Shown: positions 43,635-51,296 of the stretch, one piece after another
Numbering within the stretch: position 1 is the first letter of the stretch
How the letters are laid out: each line of letters opens with the position of its first letter
Origin: Nonomuraea zeae
GTDB taxonomy: Bacteria > Actinomycetota > Actinomycetes > Streptosporangiales > Streptosporangiaceae
NCBI RefSeq assembly: GCF_005889725.1
Contig: NZ_VCKX01000052.1
Coordinates: 1-52,064, forward strand
Length of the DNA stretch: 52,064 bases
Reading direction: 5' to 3'
Program-made: the position numbers and the translations under genes
Notes under the pieces: model-generated
The model's database searches: none
Told to the model about the DNA's origin: nothing
Seen by the model: the letters and a program-made list of their open reading frames with translations, nothing else

Positions 43635-44490
43635 AACTGGCGTGGTAGGTGGCGGCCATGTCCTCGTCGCCGTGTCCCTGCGACTCGGCGCGGCGCAGGC
43701 GCTCGCCCGCCGCCGCGACCACGTCGAGCCGGACCCCGGCCGACTCGCCCGCCTGGGTGATCAGCCGGGTGTCCTTCTCCGCGTTGCGGACGGTGAAGCT
43801 GGGCTCGAAGTCGCCCTCCAGGATGGCCCTGGACTTGGCCTGGAAGTACGGGCTGTCCATCGGCCCGCCCGTCACCACCTGGCGCACCAGGTCGGGGTCG
43901 AGCCCCAGGCCACCGGCCAGGGCGAGCGCCTCGGCCACGACGGCGGTCAGGGAGATCCCGTAGCTCACCGTGGCCATCTTGAGCCTGGTGCCCGCGCCGC
44001 TCGCGCCGTCTTCGGCGAGCCAGAGCGTGCGCTGGCCGAGCGCGGCGAAGACCGGCTCCAGCGCCTGCCTGGCCTCCTGCGGCCCGGCGGCCAGGATGAC
44101 CAGCTTGCCCTGTTCGGCCGGTTGCCTGGTGCCCTGGACGGGGGCGTCCACGAACGTCAGCCCGTGCTCGGCGGCCAGCGCGGCCAGCCGCCCGGCCGCC
44201 GCGACGCCGACCGTGCTCATCTGGGCCCACACCTGCCCGGGGCGCAGGCCGGGGGCGGCGGCGCTCAGCGCGGCGTGCACGGCGTCGCCGTCGCTCAGCA
44301 TCGTGATCAGCACGTCGGCGCCCTCGACCGCCTCGGCGGGAGAGCCCGCGACCCGCGCGCCCTCGGCCTCAAGGGGCCGGGCCTTGTCCTCCGTACGGTT
44401 CCAGACCCGGACGTCCAGGCCGGATCTGAGCAGATTGCGGGCCATGGGCGCACCCATGAGCCCGGTCCCCAGCACCGTGACTGTAGCCAT
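43621..44490 (-). CDS. 3-hydroxyisobutyrate/tartronate-semialdehyde-type dehydrogenase
   Basis: This 289-residue beta-hydroxyacid dehydrogenase has nucleotide-binding motif VTVLGTGLMGAPMARNLLRS, the substrate motif FVDAPVQGTRQPAEQGKL (DAPVSGG position) and the catalytic lysine in GTRLKMATVSYG. The usual K-N-xx-N motif is altered, with threonine/valine where an asparagine normally stands. The C-terminal dimerisation domain includes DTRLITQAGESAGVRLDV. It would oxidise or reduce a 3-hydroxy acid or a semialdehyde. It is convergent with aldolase 2 and overlaps it by 14 bases. No palindrome was found at its promoter. Confidence 0.88.
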   Translation of the reverse strand: MATVTVLGTGLMGAPMARNLLRSGLDVRVWNRTEDKARPLEAEGARVAGSPAEAVEGADVLITMLSDGDAVHAALSAAAPGLRPGQVWAQMSTVGVAAAGRLAALAAEHGLTFVDAPVQGTRQPAEQGKLVILAAGPQEARQALEPVFAALGQRTLWLAEDGASGAGTRLKMATVSYGISLTAVVAEALALAGGLGLDPDLVRQVVTGGPMDSPYFQAKSRAILEGDFEPSFTVRNAEKDTRLITQAGESAGVRLDVVAAAGERLRRAESQGHGDEDMAATYHASFSGS

Positions 44491-44644
44491 GACCTCACCC
44501 TACGATCCGCCGATCCGGCACCCTCAGGCTGGGGCGGGTGATCGCAGGGTGAGCCGGCGGCGCCGGCCCGGGGCGATGTCGCGGTGTGATCCGGCGATGT
44601 GGCCGCGCCGGCCGGGGTGGGAGCGGGCGGTGGGGCCGTCTCGG

Positions 44645-44670
44645 CCGGGGCGCCGTTCGTGGCGCCCCGG
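44645..44670 (-). terminator. Strong terminator after the Tat beta-propeller gene
   Basis: CCGGGGCGCC and GGCGCCCCGG form a perfect ten-base stem with a six-base loop, 13 bases past the stop codon. There is no T tract. It insulates the beta-propeller gene from the dehydrogenase gene downstream; the remainder of this 193-base gap shows nothing else. Confidence 0.6.
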
Positions 44671-44683
44671 ACCGAGGGGCGGG

Positions 44684-46666
44684 TCAGCGGCCGGAGATGG
44701 CGACCTTGACGAGGTCACGGCCGCGCAGGGCGAACAGGGCCCGGTGCGAGGGGTCGAGCGCCAGCTTGGGCTCCCCGCCGAACCACTGCCCGGCCAGCCC
44801 CTCCACGATCGCCACCGCGGTGAACGCCTCCAGGTCGATCTTGTAGATCTTGTCGCCGTCGGTGCAGTACGCGACCCGGCCGGTGACGTACAGCTCGCCG
44901 CCCTTCGCCCCGACCTTGAGCGTCCTGGTGACCTTCTTGCGCCGCAGGTCGAACTCGAACACGTCGCCCGTGCTCGCCATGCCGTACAGCATCGTGGTTC
45001 TGCCGAAGGACAGCGAGGAGATCTGGCGGGCGTTCGGGATGGGCTCCACCTGCCACAGGAGCTTCCGCTTGACCAGGTCGAACGCGGCCAGACGGGCGGT
45101 CGTCGTGACCGGCGGCAGGCCGAGGCCCTCCTGGATCAGGGTGCCGAGGTAGGCGACGCCGCGCCGGGCGACGACCGAGTAGACGGTCTGGCGCTCCACG
45201 ATCGGGCGGTACGTCGTGTACGTCCCGGTGCGCGGTGAATACAGGGAGAGCGCGCCGTTCATGTGGCCCGGCTCCGGCTGGGTGGGCATCACGATCAGGC
45301 CGGTCGCGGCGTCGTAGGCCAGGTCGCGCGGGCGGTCCTGCTGGTTGCCGGTGCGCGCGACCAGCTCGGCCTCGCTCTGGCCGGCGCGGTGCGCGTACAG
45401 GGCGGCCTGGGTGTAGACGCCCAGGTACGTGGTGCCGCCGACGGTGAGCAGCGTCTTCGGCTCGCCCGCGATGCCGAGCCTGGTGACCTGGCCCGTGGCG
45501 AGGTCGTGCAGGTCGGCCCCGCCCTTGCCGCCGACGTAGACCCGCTTGCCGTCGGAGTGCACGGACATCGGCTCCTCGGGGGCCGCCTTGAAGCCGCGCT
45601 GGACGAGGTTGACGTAGTCGAGCGAGCCGGTCGCGGGGTCGTAGACGAAGACCGCGCTGTCCTGGATGCCGTAGATCCGGCCCTCGTGGGCGAGCAGGCG
45701 GTGGGTGAGCGCCTCGAAATACGGGACGCCGAGCACCTCCAGCTGCTCCGTGGCCAGGTGGTAGCGGTAGAAGGTGCCCGACGGGCGGCCGGCGAAATAG
45801 ACGTACCCGTCGTGGATCAGCACCGAGACGATGTACTTCTCGCCGGCGGCGGTGGCCTTGACGACCTTGTAGTTCTGCGGCGCGGCCTTCTCCAGCACGA
45901 TCAGCTCGGCCAGCGAGTTCATGCCGCCGGCCAGGTGGGTGTCCGACATGCCCATGCTGGAGACCCAGTCGCGGTCGGCCACCTCCTGCGGGAGGAGCTC
46001 GCGCTTCTCGCCGGTCGCGCGGTCGATCGCGATGAGGTGCGCGTTGGCGCCGACGCCCGCGTAGACGTGGGTGGCGTCGGCCTGGATGCTGCGGACGTAC
46101 GCCTCGCCGGGGGCGGGCTGGCCCAGGTCGCGGCTGGTGCCGGTGGCCGGGTCGTACTCCCATACGCGGCCGGGCTCCGACGTGCCCAGGTAGACCTTGC
46201 CGTCGGGGGAGGAGGCCATGGTCCAGATGTAGTGGTCGGGGTATTCGGCGACCTTGGTGACCTGGCCGGTGGTGGTGTTGAGCCGGTACAGGTCGGATCT
46301 GGCGTGGGTGCCGACGTAGACGTCGGTGCCCACCTTGCACATCGCCCAGATGCCGACGCCGGTGGGGATGTCGAAATGGGCCGTGACCGAATCCTTGGCC
46401 AGATCGTACGCGCCGACCACGTTGGGCGACAGGCCGCGCGAGCCCGCGTACAGCACGCCGCCGACGAACTCGCCGTTGCCGAGCGGGCTGGCCACACTCG
46501 CCGGGCCCAGGTCGGTGAGCGTGCCTTCCGGCGGCTGAGGTGCACCGCGGCCGGTGGCTGCGGCGTCGGTGGCGGGGTCGGTGGCGGCGTGGGCGGGGTT
46601 GGCCGTGAGGGCGGCGGCCGCTGTGGTGGCGGCGGCCGCCAGGAGGAAACGGCGGCGGGGGATCAT
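44684..46666 (-). CDS. Tat-exported beta-propeller protein
   Basis: This 660-residue protein has a twin-arginine signal (MIPRRRFLLAAAATTAAAAL, cleavage near ANPAHA). The rest is a chain of about 40-60-residue PQQ/WD-like blades, each with motifs of the type VYVGTHARSDLYRLNTTTGQ, VYLGTSEPGRVWEYDPATG and LYGMASTGDVFEFDLRR. It is predicted to be secreted. Tat export suggests folding, possibly with a cofactor, before transport. Members may be lyases, dehydrogenases or binding scaffolds; no catalytic residues are evident. It is a paralogue of the protein at 48506. Operator site d lies 35 bases upstream. Start ATG is favoured by the Tat motif and AAGGGAG. Confidence 0.85.
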   Translation of the reverse strand: MIPRRRFLLAAAATTAAAALTANPAHAATDPATDAAATGRGAPQPPEGTLTDLGPASVASPLGNGEFVGGVLYAGSRGLSPNVVGAYDLAKDSVTAHFDIPTGVGIWAMCKVGTDVYVGTHARSDLYRLNTTTGQVTKVAEYPDHYIWTMASSPDGKVYLGTSEPGRVWEYDPATGTSRDLGQPAPGEAYVRSIQADATHVYAGVGANAHLIAIDRATGEKRELLPQEVADRDWVSSMGMSDTHLAGGMNSLAELIVLEKAAPQNYKVVKATAAGEKYIVSVLIHDGYVYFAGRPSGTFYRYHLATEQLEVLGVPYFEALTHRLLAHEGRIYGIQDSAVFVYDPATGSLDYVNLVQRGFKAAPEEPMSVHSDGKRVYVGGKGGADLHDLATGQVTRLGIAGEPKTLLTVGGTTYLGVYTQAALYAHRAGQSEAELVARTGNQQDRPRDLAYDAATGLIVMPTQPEPGHMNGALSLYSPRTGTYTTYRPIVERQTVYSVVARRGVAYLGTLIQEGLGLPPVTTTARLAAFDLVKRKLLWQVEPIPNARQISSLSFGRTTMLYGMASTGDVFEFDLRRKKVTRTLKVGAKGGELYVTGRVAYCTDGDKIYKIDLEAFTAVAIVEGLAGQWFGGEPKLALDPSHRALFALRGRDLVKVAISGR

Positions 46667-46701
46667 GCGCGGGCTCCCTTGTGAAGTTTTGCCGCACGCT
46701 A

Positions 46702-46719
46702 TAACGGACGGGGCCGTAA
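46702..46719. promoter_or_regulatory. Regulon palindrome, site d (Tat beta-propeller)
   Basis: TAACGGAC-GG-GGCCGTAA is the most degenerate of the six sites. The right half matches the consensus best. It lies 35 bases before the ATG of the Tat beta-propeller gene and downstream of the amidohydrolase 1 stop codon. Confidence 0.65.
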
Positions 46720-46775
46720 TGTCTAGATCGCCCCGCACCGCACCCACGCCCACGGCGCCCGGCGGGCAGGGGCGG

Positions 46776-47492
46776 CTAGAGCTGGAAGAGGGCCGTCGCG
46801 TTGCGCCAGGCGACGCGTTCGGCGAGCTCGCCGGTGAGGCCCGCCGCCGCGACCGCTCCGAACGCCGACGACGGGTCGATCAGGGTCGCGTCGGTGCCGA
46901 AGAGGAGCTGGGCCGGGTCCACGGCCGACACCACCTCGGCGATGCGGCCCGCCGGGGCGTGCGACCAGCAGGGCTCCAGGTAGAGGCGATCGCAGGCGCG
47001 GGCCGCCTCGATGGCGTACCTGAACCCGTCCGCGCCCATGTGCCCGGCGATCACCCGCAGGCCCGGGATGTCCAGGCAGAGGCGGGCCAGGTCGAGGACG
47101 GAGGTGCCCCAGGTGTGCACGAGCGCCGGCCGGCCGGTCTCGGCGACCAGCGTCAGGGCGTCGCGCAGCTGCGGGGACCCGACCGGCGAGCCCGTGTAGT
47201 CAGTGTGGATCTTGACGCCCACGAACTTGCCGCCGGGCAGGTACGCGCGCAGGTCCGCCTCCGCCTCCCGCAGCCGGCGCGGGTTGACGGTGACGTAGCC
47301 GAGCAGCCGCTCCTGCGTCTCCAGGTACGCCGCCAGGGCGCGGTTGCCCGCCTGGGCGTCGTAGATGACGGCCTCGGTGGCGGACACGATCGCCCGGTCG
47401 ATGCCGTAGCGGTCCATGGTGGCGAGGTTCGCCTCGGCCACGTCCATGGTGAAGAACCACGGGCCCCAGTGGGCGTGCACATCGATGATCAC
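46776..47492 (-). CDS. Amidohydrolase 1 (metal ligands intact)
   Basis: This 238-residue TIM-barrel hydrolase is of the amidohydrolase_2 (COG2159-like) family. Metal ligands are DVHAH (H6, H8), VKIHTDY, LVHTWG, AGHMGAD and the barrel-end aspartate in LFGTD. It is shorter than most family members (280-350). The family includes lactonases, decarboxylases and amidases. Its start overlaps the upstream gene at 47489 by four bases (ATGA), so the two amidohydrolase-fold proteins are translationally coupled. They belong to the operon behind palindrome site e. Confidence 0.87.
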   Translation of the reverse strand: MIIDVHAHWGPWFFTMDVAEANLATMDRYGIDRAIVSATEAVIYDAQAGNRALAAYLETQERLLGYVTVNPRRLREAEADLRAYLPGGKFVGVKIHTDYTGSPVGSPQLRDALTLVAETGRPALVHTWGTSVLDLARLCLDIPGLRVIAGHMGADGFRYAIEAARACDRLYLEPCWSHAPAGRIAEVVSAVDPAQLLFGTDATLIDPSSAFGAVAAAGLTGELAERVAWRNATALFQL

Positions 47493-48421
47493 GACGCCGG
47501 CCTCCTCGTGGCCTCGGCAGCGGACGATTCGGGGGACGATTCGGGGGACGGTTGGGGGGACGGCTCGTGGGATTCTTCGGCGGACTTCCCGGTGGACTTT
47601 TCGGTGGACGTTTCGAGTGACAGGAGCCTTCGCGCGTTGCCGCCGGCCACGGCCTCGACCTCCGCCGGCTTCAGGCCGCCGGTCGCCAGGCGGAGGAGGG
47701 GGACGAGCGGCTCGTAGTGGGGCGTGCGGGAGCCGTACAGCAGGCGGTCCGCGCCCAGCTCGGCGGCGGCCAGCTCCAGCGCGTCGGGCGAGTTGAGCAG
47801 GCGGGTGGAGGTGTGGAAGCCGGGCTCGTCGGCGGCGGCGACGAGGAAGTCGCCCAGGTGGTAGAAGTGCGTGTCGAGGAAGACCACGCTGGCCCCGGTG
47901 CCCGCGAAGGGCTGCCAGAACCGGCGCACGTCACCGCCGGTCAGCACCGTCAGCCCGAGCCGGGCCGCCCGGCGGGCGACATGGCGGACCGAGGGGAAGC
48001 CGGCCTCGACCCCCTGCTCGTCGGGGAACAACCGGACGGCCCGCACGCCGGCCTCCGCCAGCCGGTCCATCTCGCGCGCCGCGCCGACCGGATCCCGCAG
48101 GTCCACCGCCCCGACGGGAACGACCTCTGGGGGAGCCGCACCCGGGTCGTGCCCAGCGCCGCTCTCCGCAGGGGACGCGGCGAGCGCGAGCAGCTCGTCG
48201 TTGCCCGAGCGCACGTCGAACAGCCCCGCCCGCAGGCTCGCCACCGCCGCCGCCCCGATCCGATGCTCGCCCAGCGTCCGCAGCACCGACGCGGGCGTGC
48301 CGGGCGGTCCGTCGCGGTCCGGGTACGCCCCGAACAGCGCGTCCACGTCCAGCGTCACCTCCAGCCCGCCCACCAGCCGCCATGCGTCAAAGGGGATACC
48401 GGGCCCATCCTTAATCGTCAT
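47489..48421 (-). CDS. Amidohydrolase-fold paralogue lacking metal ligands (A)
   Basis: This protein of about 310 residues aligns with the amidohydrolase_2 barrel, but the key positions are changed. The N-terminal HxH is replaced (FDAWRLVGG), the barrel-end GTD motif reads YGSRTP, and only VVFLDTHFYH retains histidines. It is therefore unlikely to bind the usual metals and may be a structural or regulatory partner of amidohydrolase 1, which follows with a four-base overlap. The last 45 residues are a low-complexity Ser/Glu/Pro tail (ESSPESS) encoded by short repeats. Start is uncertain: ATG 48421, 48430 or 48433; the longer frame to 48475 overlaps operator site e. Confidence 0.72.
   Translation of the reverse strand: MTIKDGPGIPFDAWRLVGGLEVTLDVDALFGAYPDRDGPPGTPASVLRTLGEHRIGAAAVASLRAGLFDVRSGNDELLALAASPAESGAGHDPGAAPPEVVPVGAVDLRDPVGAAREMDRLAEAGVRAVRLFPDEQGVEAGFPSVRHVARRAARLGLTVLTGGDVRRFWQPFAGTGASVVFLDTHFYHLGDFLVAAADEPGFHTSTRLLNSPDALELAAAELGADRLLYGSRTPHYEPLVPLLRLATGGLKPAEVEAVAGGNARRLLSLETSTEKSTGKSAEESHEPSPQPSPESSPESSAAEATRRPAS
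47521..47560 (-). repeat. Short tandem repeat at the 3' end of amidohydrolase-like A
   Basis: GATTCGGGGGAC and near copies recur in phase at roughly 12-base steps, encoding the repetitive SPESS tail. This is a slippage-prone sequence. Confidence 0.6.
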
Positions 48422-48459
48422 GCCCGACATCATGCCATTGACGAATTGCGCGCATAAGA

Positions 48460-48477
48460 TTACGGTCGGGGCCAAAA
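48460..48477. promoter_or_regulatory. Regulon palindrome, site e (amidohydrolase pair / beta-propeller 2)
   Basis: TTACGGTC-GG-GGCCAAAA lies in the divergent gap between the amidohydrolase-like gene A (minus strand) and the second beta-propeller (plus strand), ready to control both. The left half is a perfect match; the right half is degenerate. Confidence 0.7.
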
Positions 48478-48505
48478 TTGAGCAGTAATGAACGTGAGGT
48501 GCCCC

Positions 48506-50470
48506 GTGCTCCGATCCATCCTGATCGTCCTGGCGGCCGTCTTACCAGCTTTGTTCACGGGACCGGTCGCCCAGGCGGCGACCTGCGACGCGCCGGCGGT
48601 GGAGCGGTTCGGCCCGGCGTCGGTGACCGGCGCGATCGTCGGCGCGGCCGTGCACGACGGCCACGCGTACGTCGTCACCAGAGGACTCAAGCCGCCCGTC
48701 CTGGCCGAGATCGACCTGGCCACGCGCAAGGTTGTCAGGAGCGTCACGCTCCCTGACGGCCCCGCCACCGGAGAACCGGAAGGCGGATGGGCCACGGCGG
48801 TGTCCGGCGGGAAGATCTACGTCGGCACGTACCCGGTGCCCGACCTCTACAGCTTCGACCCGGCCACGGGTGAGGTGCGGCATCTGAGGACGTTCGGGAA
48901 GAACGGCGGGTTCGTCTGGAGCCTGGCCGCCGCGCCCGACGGCACGCTCTACGCGGGCACCTACCCCGACGGCCGGGTGTGGGAGTACGTGCCCGCCACC
49001 GGCGCGGTGCGCGACTTCGGCGTGCTGGCCCAGGGCGAGCGCTACGTCCGCGCGGTCGCCGCCGACGCCGACTACGTGTACGCGGGCCTGCTCGACAAGG
49101 GCAAGCTCGTCCGCATCACCCGCGCGACCGGCGAGACCAAGGAGCTGGCGGCCGGCCCGACCGGCATCGGCTCCATCACCCTGCACGGCGACCGCGTGCT
49201 GGCGGCGAGCGGGGGCACGCTGATCGACGTGCGCGCGGACGGCACCGACGAGCGTCGCGTCACGCTGGAGAGCGGCACGCTCGACGTGCTGACCACGGCC
49301 GCCGACGGCACCGTGTACACCACCTCCCGCCCTGACGGCGCGGTCCACCGCTACCGTGCGGGCGACACCGCGTTCACCAAGGTCGCCGACCCGCCGTCCG
49401 CCGGCGACGAGACCAGGCGGCTGCAGCTGATCGACGAGAACACCATGCTCGGCTTCGCCGGCAGCGGCGGCATGTGGTGGCTGGACCTGCGCACCGGCAC
49501 GTCCGAGTTCGTCGACCTGATCGAGGCCGGGCTGCCCAGCGGCTCCGAGCGCCCGCAGAGCATGCTCCTCGTGCCCAACCGCGCACTCTACGTGGGCGGC
49601 CACTTCTCGATGGAGGTGCGCGACCTGCGCACGGGCGAGCGGCGCAGATTCCGGATGCCCGGCGAGCCCAAGGACCTCGTGCGGCACGGCAACAAGATCT
49701 ACGCCGCCATCTACCCCAGCGGCCAGATCGTCTCCATGGACATCCGTACCGACGAGGTCCGCAGCGTCGGCTTCCTCGGGCACGGCCAGCAGCGTCCCTG
49801 GGACATCGAGTACGACGCCGTCACCGGCAAGCTGGTCGTCGCCAGCGCCCCGCTCGGCGCCAAGCTGAACGGCGCCCTGTCCGTCATCGACCCCCGCACC
49901 GGCCACATCGACGTCTACGAGGGCGTCATCCCGGACCAGAGCCTGATGAGCCTCTCGCTCGACCCGCGCGGCGGCGTCGTCTACCTGGGCGGCGACGTGC
50001 TCGGCGGCGGCGGTACCCCGCCGGTCAAGACCTCCGCGTCCGTCGCCGCGTTCGACCTCAAGACCCGCAAGGTGCTCTGGCAGGTGGACCCGATCGCCGG
50101 ACACCGGACGTTCCAGGACATCAAGGTCCAGGACGGCCTGCTGTACGGCGTCTACAAGCGCGACTCGGGCACCTGGATCGCGATGGACCTGGCGACCAAG
50201 CAGGTGGTCAGGCAGGGCAAGCTCTCCGGATACGGCGAGCTGACCACGCACAGGGGCCGGGTGTTCGTCTCCACGTTCTTCGGCGGCGGCAACGCCTACG
50301 AGCTGGGCACCACGGAGAAGCTGCTGGCGACCGGGCTCGGCGACGAGTGGTACACCAACCCGCAGCTCCACTTCGAGCCCGGCTCCTGGCGGGCGTGGGC
50401 GCTGGTGGGCCGGGACCTGGCGCGGATCAGGCTCGACCCGCGCTGCCCGGCCTTGACCGTCACTCCGTAA
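48506..50470 (+). CDS. Sec-exported beta-propeller protein
   Basis: This protein of about 654 residues has a classical Sec signal (VLRSILIVLAAVLPALFTGP, cleavage after AQA) and no twin arginines. The remainder repeats PQQ/WD-like blades, e.g. IYVGTYPVPDLYSFDPATGE, LYAGTYPDGRVWEYVPATG and VVYLGGDVLGGGG. It is clearly a paralogue of the Tat-exported protein at 44684, sharing blade order and ends (TTEKLLATGL, GRDLARIRLD). GTG 48506 is preferred because GAGGT is five bases upstream, the same arrangement as at the aminotransferase gene; ATG 48488 gives six more residues. Extracellular; substrate is unknown. Confidence 0.85.
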   Translation: MLRSILIVLAAVLPALFTGPVAQAATCDAPAVERFGPASVTGAIVGAAVHDGHAYVVTRGLKPPVLAEIDLATRKVVRSVTLPDGPATGEPEGGWATAVSGGKIYVGTYPVPDLYSFDPATGEVRHLRTFGKNGGFVWSLAAAPDGTLYAGTYPDGRVWEYVPATGAVRDFGVLAQGERYVRAVAADADYVYAGLLDKGKLVRITRATGETKELAAGPTGIGSITLHGDRVLAASGGTLIDVRADGTDERRVTLESGTLDVLTTAADGTVYTTSRPDGAVHRYRAGDTAFTKVADPPSAGDETRRLQLIDENTMLGFAGSGGMWWLDLRTGTSEFVDLIEAGLPSGSERPQSMLLVPNRALYVGGHFSMEVRDLRTGERRRFRMPGEPKDLVRHGNKIYAAIYPSGQIVSMDIRTDEVRSVGFLGHGQQRPWDIEYDAVTGKLVVASAPLGAKLNGALSVIDPRTGHIDVYEGVIPDQSLMSLSLDPRGGVVYLGGDVLGGGGTPPVKTSASVAAFDLKTRKVLWQVDPIAGHRTFQDIKVQDGLLYGVYKRDSGTWIAMDLATKQVVRQGKLSGYGELTTHRGRVFVSTFFGGGNAYELGTTEKLLATGLGDEWYTNPQLHFEPGSWRAWALVGRDLARIRLDPRCPALTVTP

Positions 50471-50480
50471 CCCCGTTAGA

Positions 50481-50498
50481 TTTCGGTCTGTGCCGAAA
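50481..50498. promoter_or_regulatory. Regulon palindrome, site f (amidohydrolase operon 2)
   Basis: TTTCGGTC-TG-TGCCGAAA is a nearly perfect 8+2+8 palindrome that covers the GTG start codon of the next gene. If that start is correct, translation would begin on a leaderless message or the true start lies downstream. Confidence 0.8.
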
Positions 50499-51296
50499 TC
50501 TGTTTTCGACGCCCACCGGCTCATCGGTCCCGTGCCGTTCGACGACCTGCCACAGGATCCACGGCCCGAGATGGACCGGTTGGGCATCGAGCGCGCCTGC
50601 GTGACCCACACGCTCAGCCTCTACTCCGACGCGCGAGCGGGCAACGACGCCCTGCTCGCGCTCGGAGACCCCCGGCTCGTCCCGGTGCCCGTGGTGGTGC
50701 CGGGAGACCCCGGGCCGGGGTCGCGGGAGGCGGCACGGGACCTGCGGCCGGCGGCGCAGGAGTCGGCGGCACGGGACGCGCTGGCGGTGGCGCCGGAGCC
50801 GGTGCCACGGGACGCGCTGGCGGCGGCGCAGGAGGCGGTGGCGGCCGAGGTGGCGGCTTGGGGCGTGCGGATGATTCGGCTCTGCCCGGAACGCCACCGC
50901 TTCGACCTCACGGGACCGGCTGCCCTGCGCCTGCTGGCCGCCGTCGCCCTACCGGTGGCGATCGACCTGGACGAGACCTCGCCCGCCCAGCTCCGCCACC
51001 TCGCGGAGCGCCTGCCCGACCTGCGGATCCTCGTGCTCAACACCGGCTACCGCCGGCTGCGCGCGCTGGCCGAGCTGATGGCGGTGGCACCCAACGTGTG
51101 GGCCGAGATCGGCACCGTCAACACCCAGGGCGGCGTCGAATGGCTGGCCGAGAGGTTCGGGGCGGGTCGGCTGGTGTTCGGGACGGGGGCTCCGGTGTCC
51201 GACGACTGCGGCCCGCGCTTCCTGCTCGACCACCTCGACCTGCCCCCTGAGGACGTCGGCCGGATCGCGGCCGGGTCGCTGGAGGCGCTGCTGTGA
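50490..51296 (+). CDS. Amidohydrolase-fold paralogue lacking metal ligands (B)
   Basis: This 268-residue paralogue of the protein at 47489-48421 has the same start block (FDAHRLIGP; one of the two histidines present, the second is leucine). The barrel-end motif is FGTGAP without aspartate, and the histidine positions in strands 5-6 read AIDLDET and LVLNTGYRR. The fold is retained but the classic metal site is not. A 36-base unit repeated three times in frame (50731-50838) adds 36 residues of AARDALA-type sequence. It overlaps the next gene (GTGA). No ribosome site precedes the GTG at 50490, and operator f covers it. Confidence 0.72.
   Translation: MPKSVFDAHRLIGPVPFDDLPQDPRPEMDRLGIERACVTHTLSLYSDARAGNDALLALGDPRLVPVPVVVPGDPGPGSREAARDLRPAAQESAARDALAVAPEPVPRDALAAAQEAVAAEVAAWGVRMIRLCPERHRFDLTGPAALRLLAAVALPVAIDLDETSPAQLRHLAERLPDLRILVLNTGYRRLRALAELMAVAPNVWAEIGTVNTQGGVEWLAERFGAGRLVFGTGAPVSDDCGPRFLLDHLDLPPEDVGRIAAGSLEALL
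50731..50838 (+). repeat. Three in-frame 36-bp repeats
   Basis: Units begin at 50731, 50767 and 50803, sharing CACGGGAC and GCGG stretches, and encode dodecapeptides of the type AARDALAVAPEP. They interrupt the amidohydrolase-like barrel after its second strand, the same kind of position as the repeat in aldolase 2. Confidence 0.85.
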
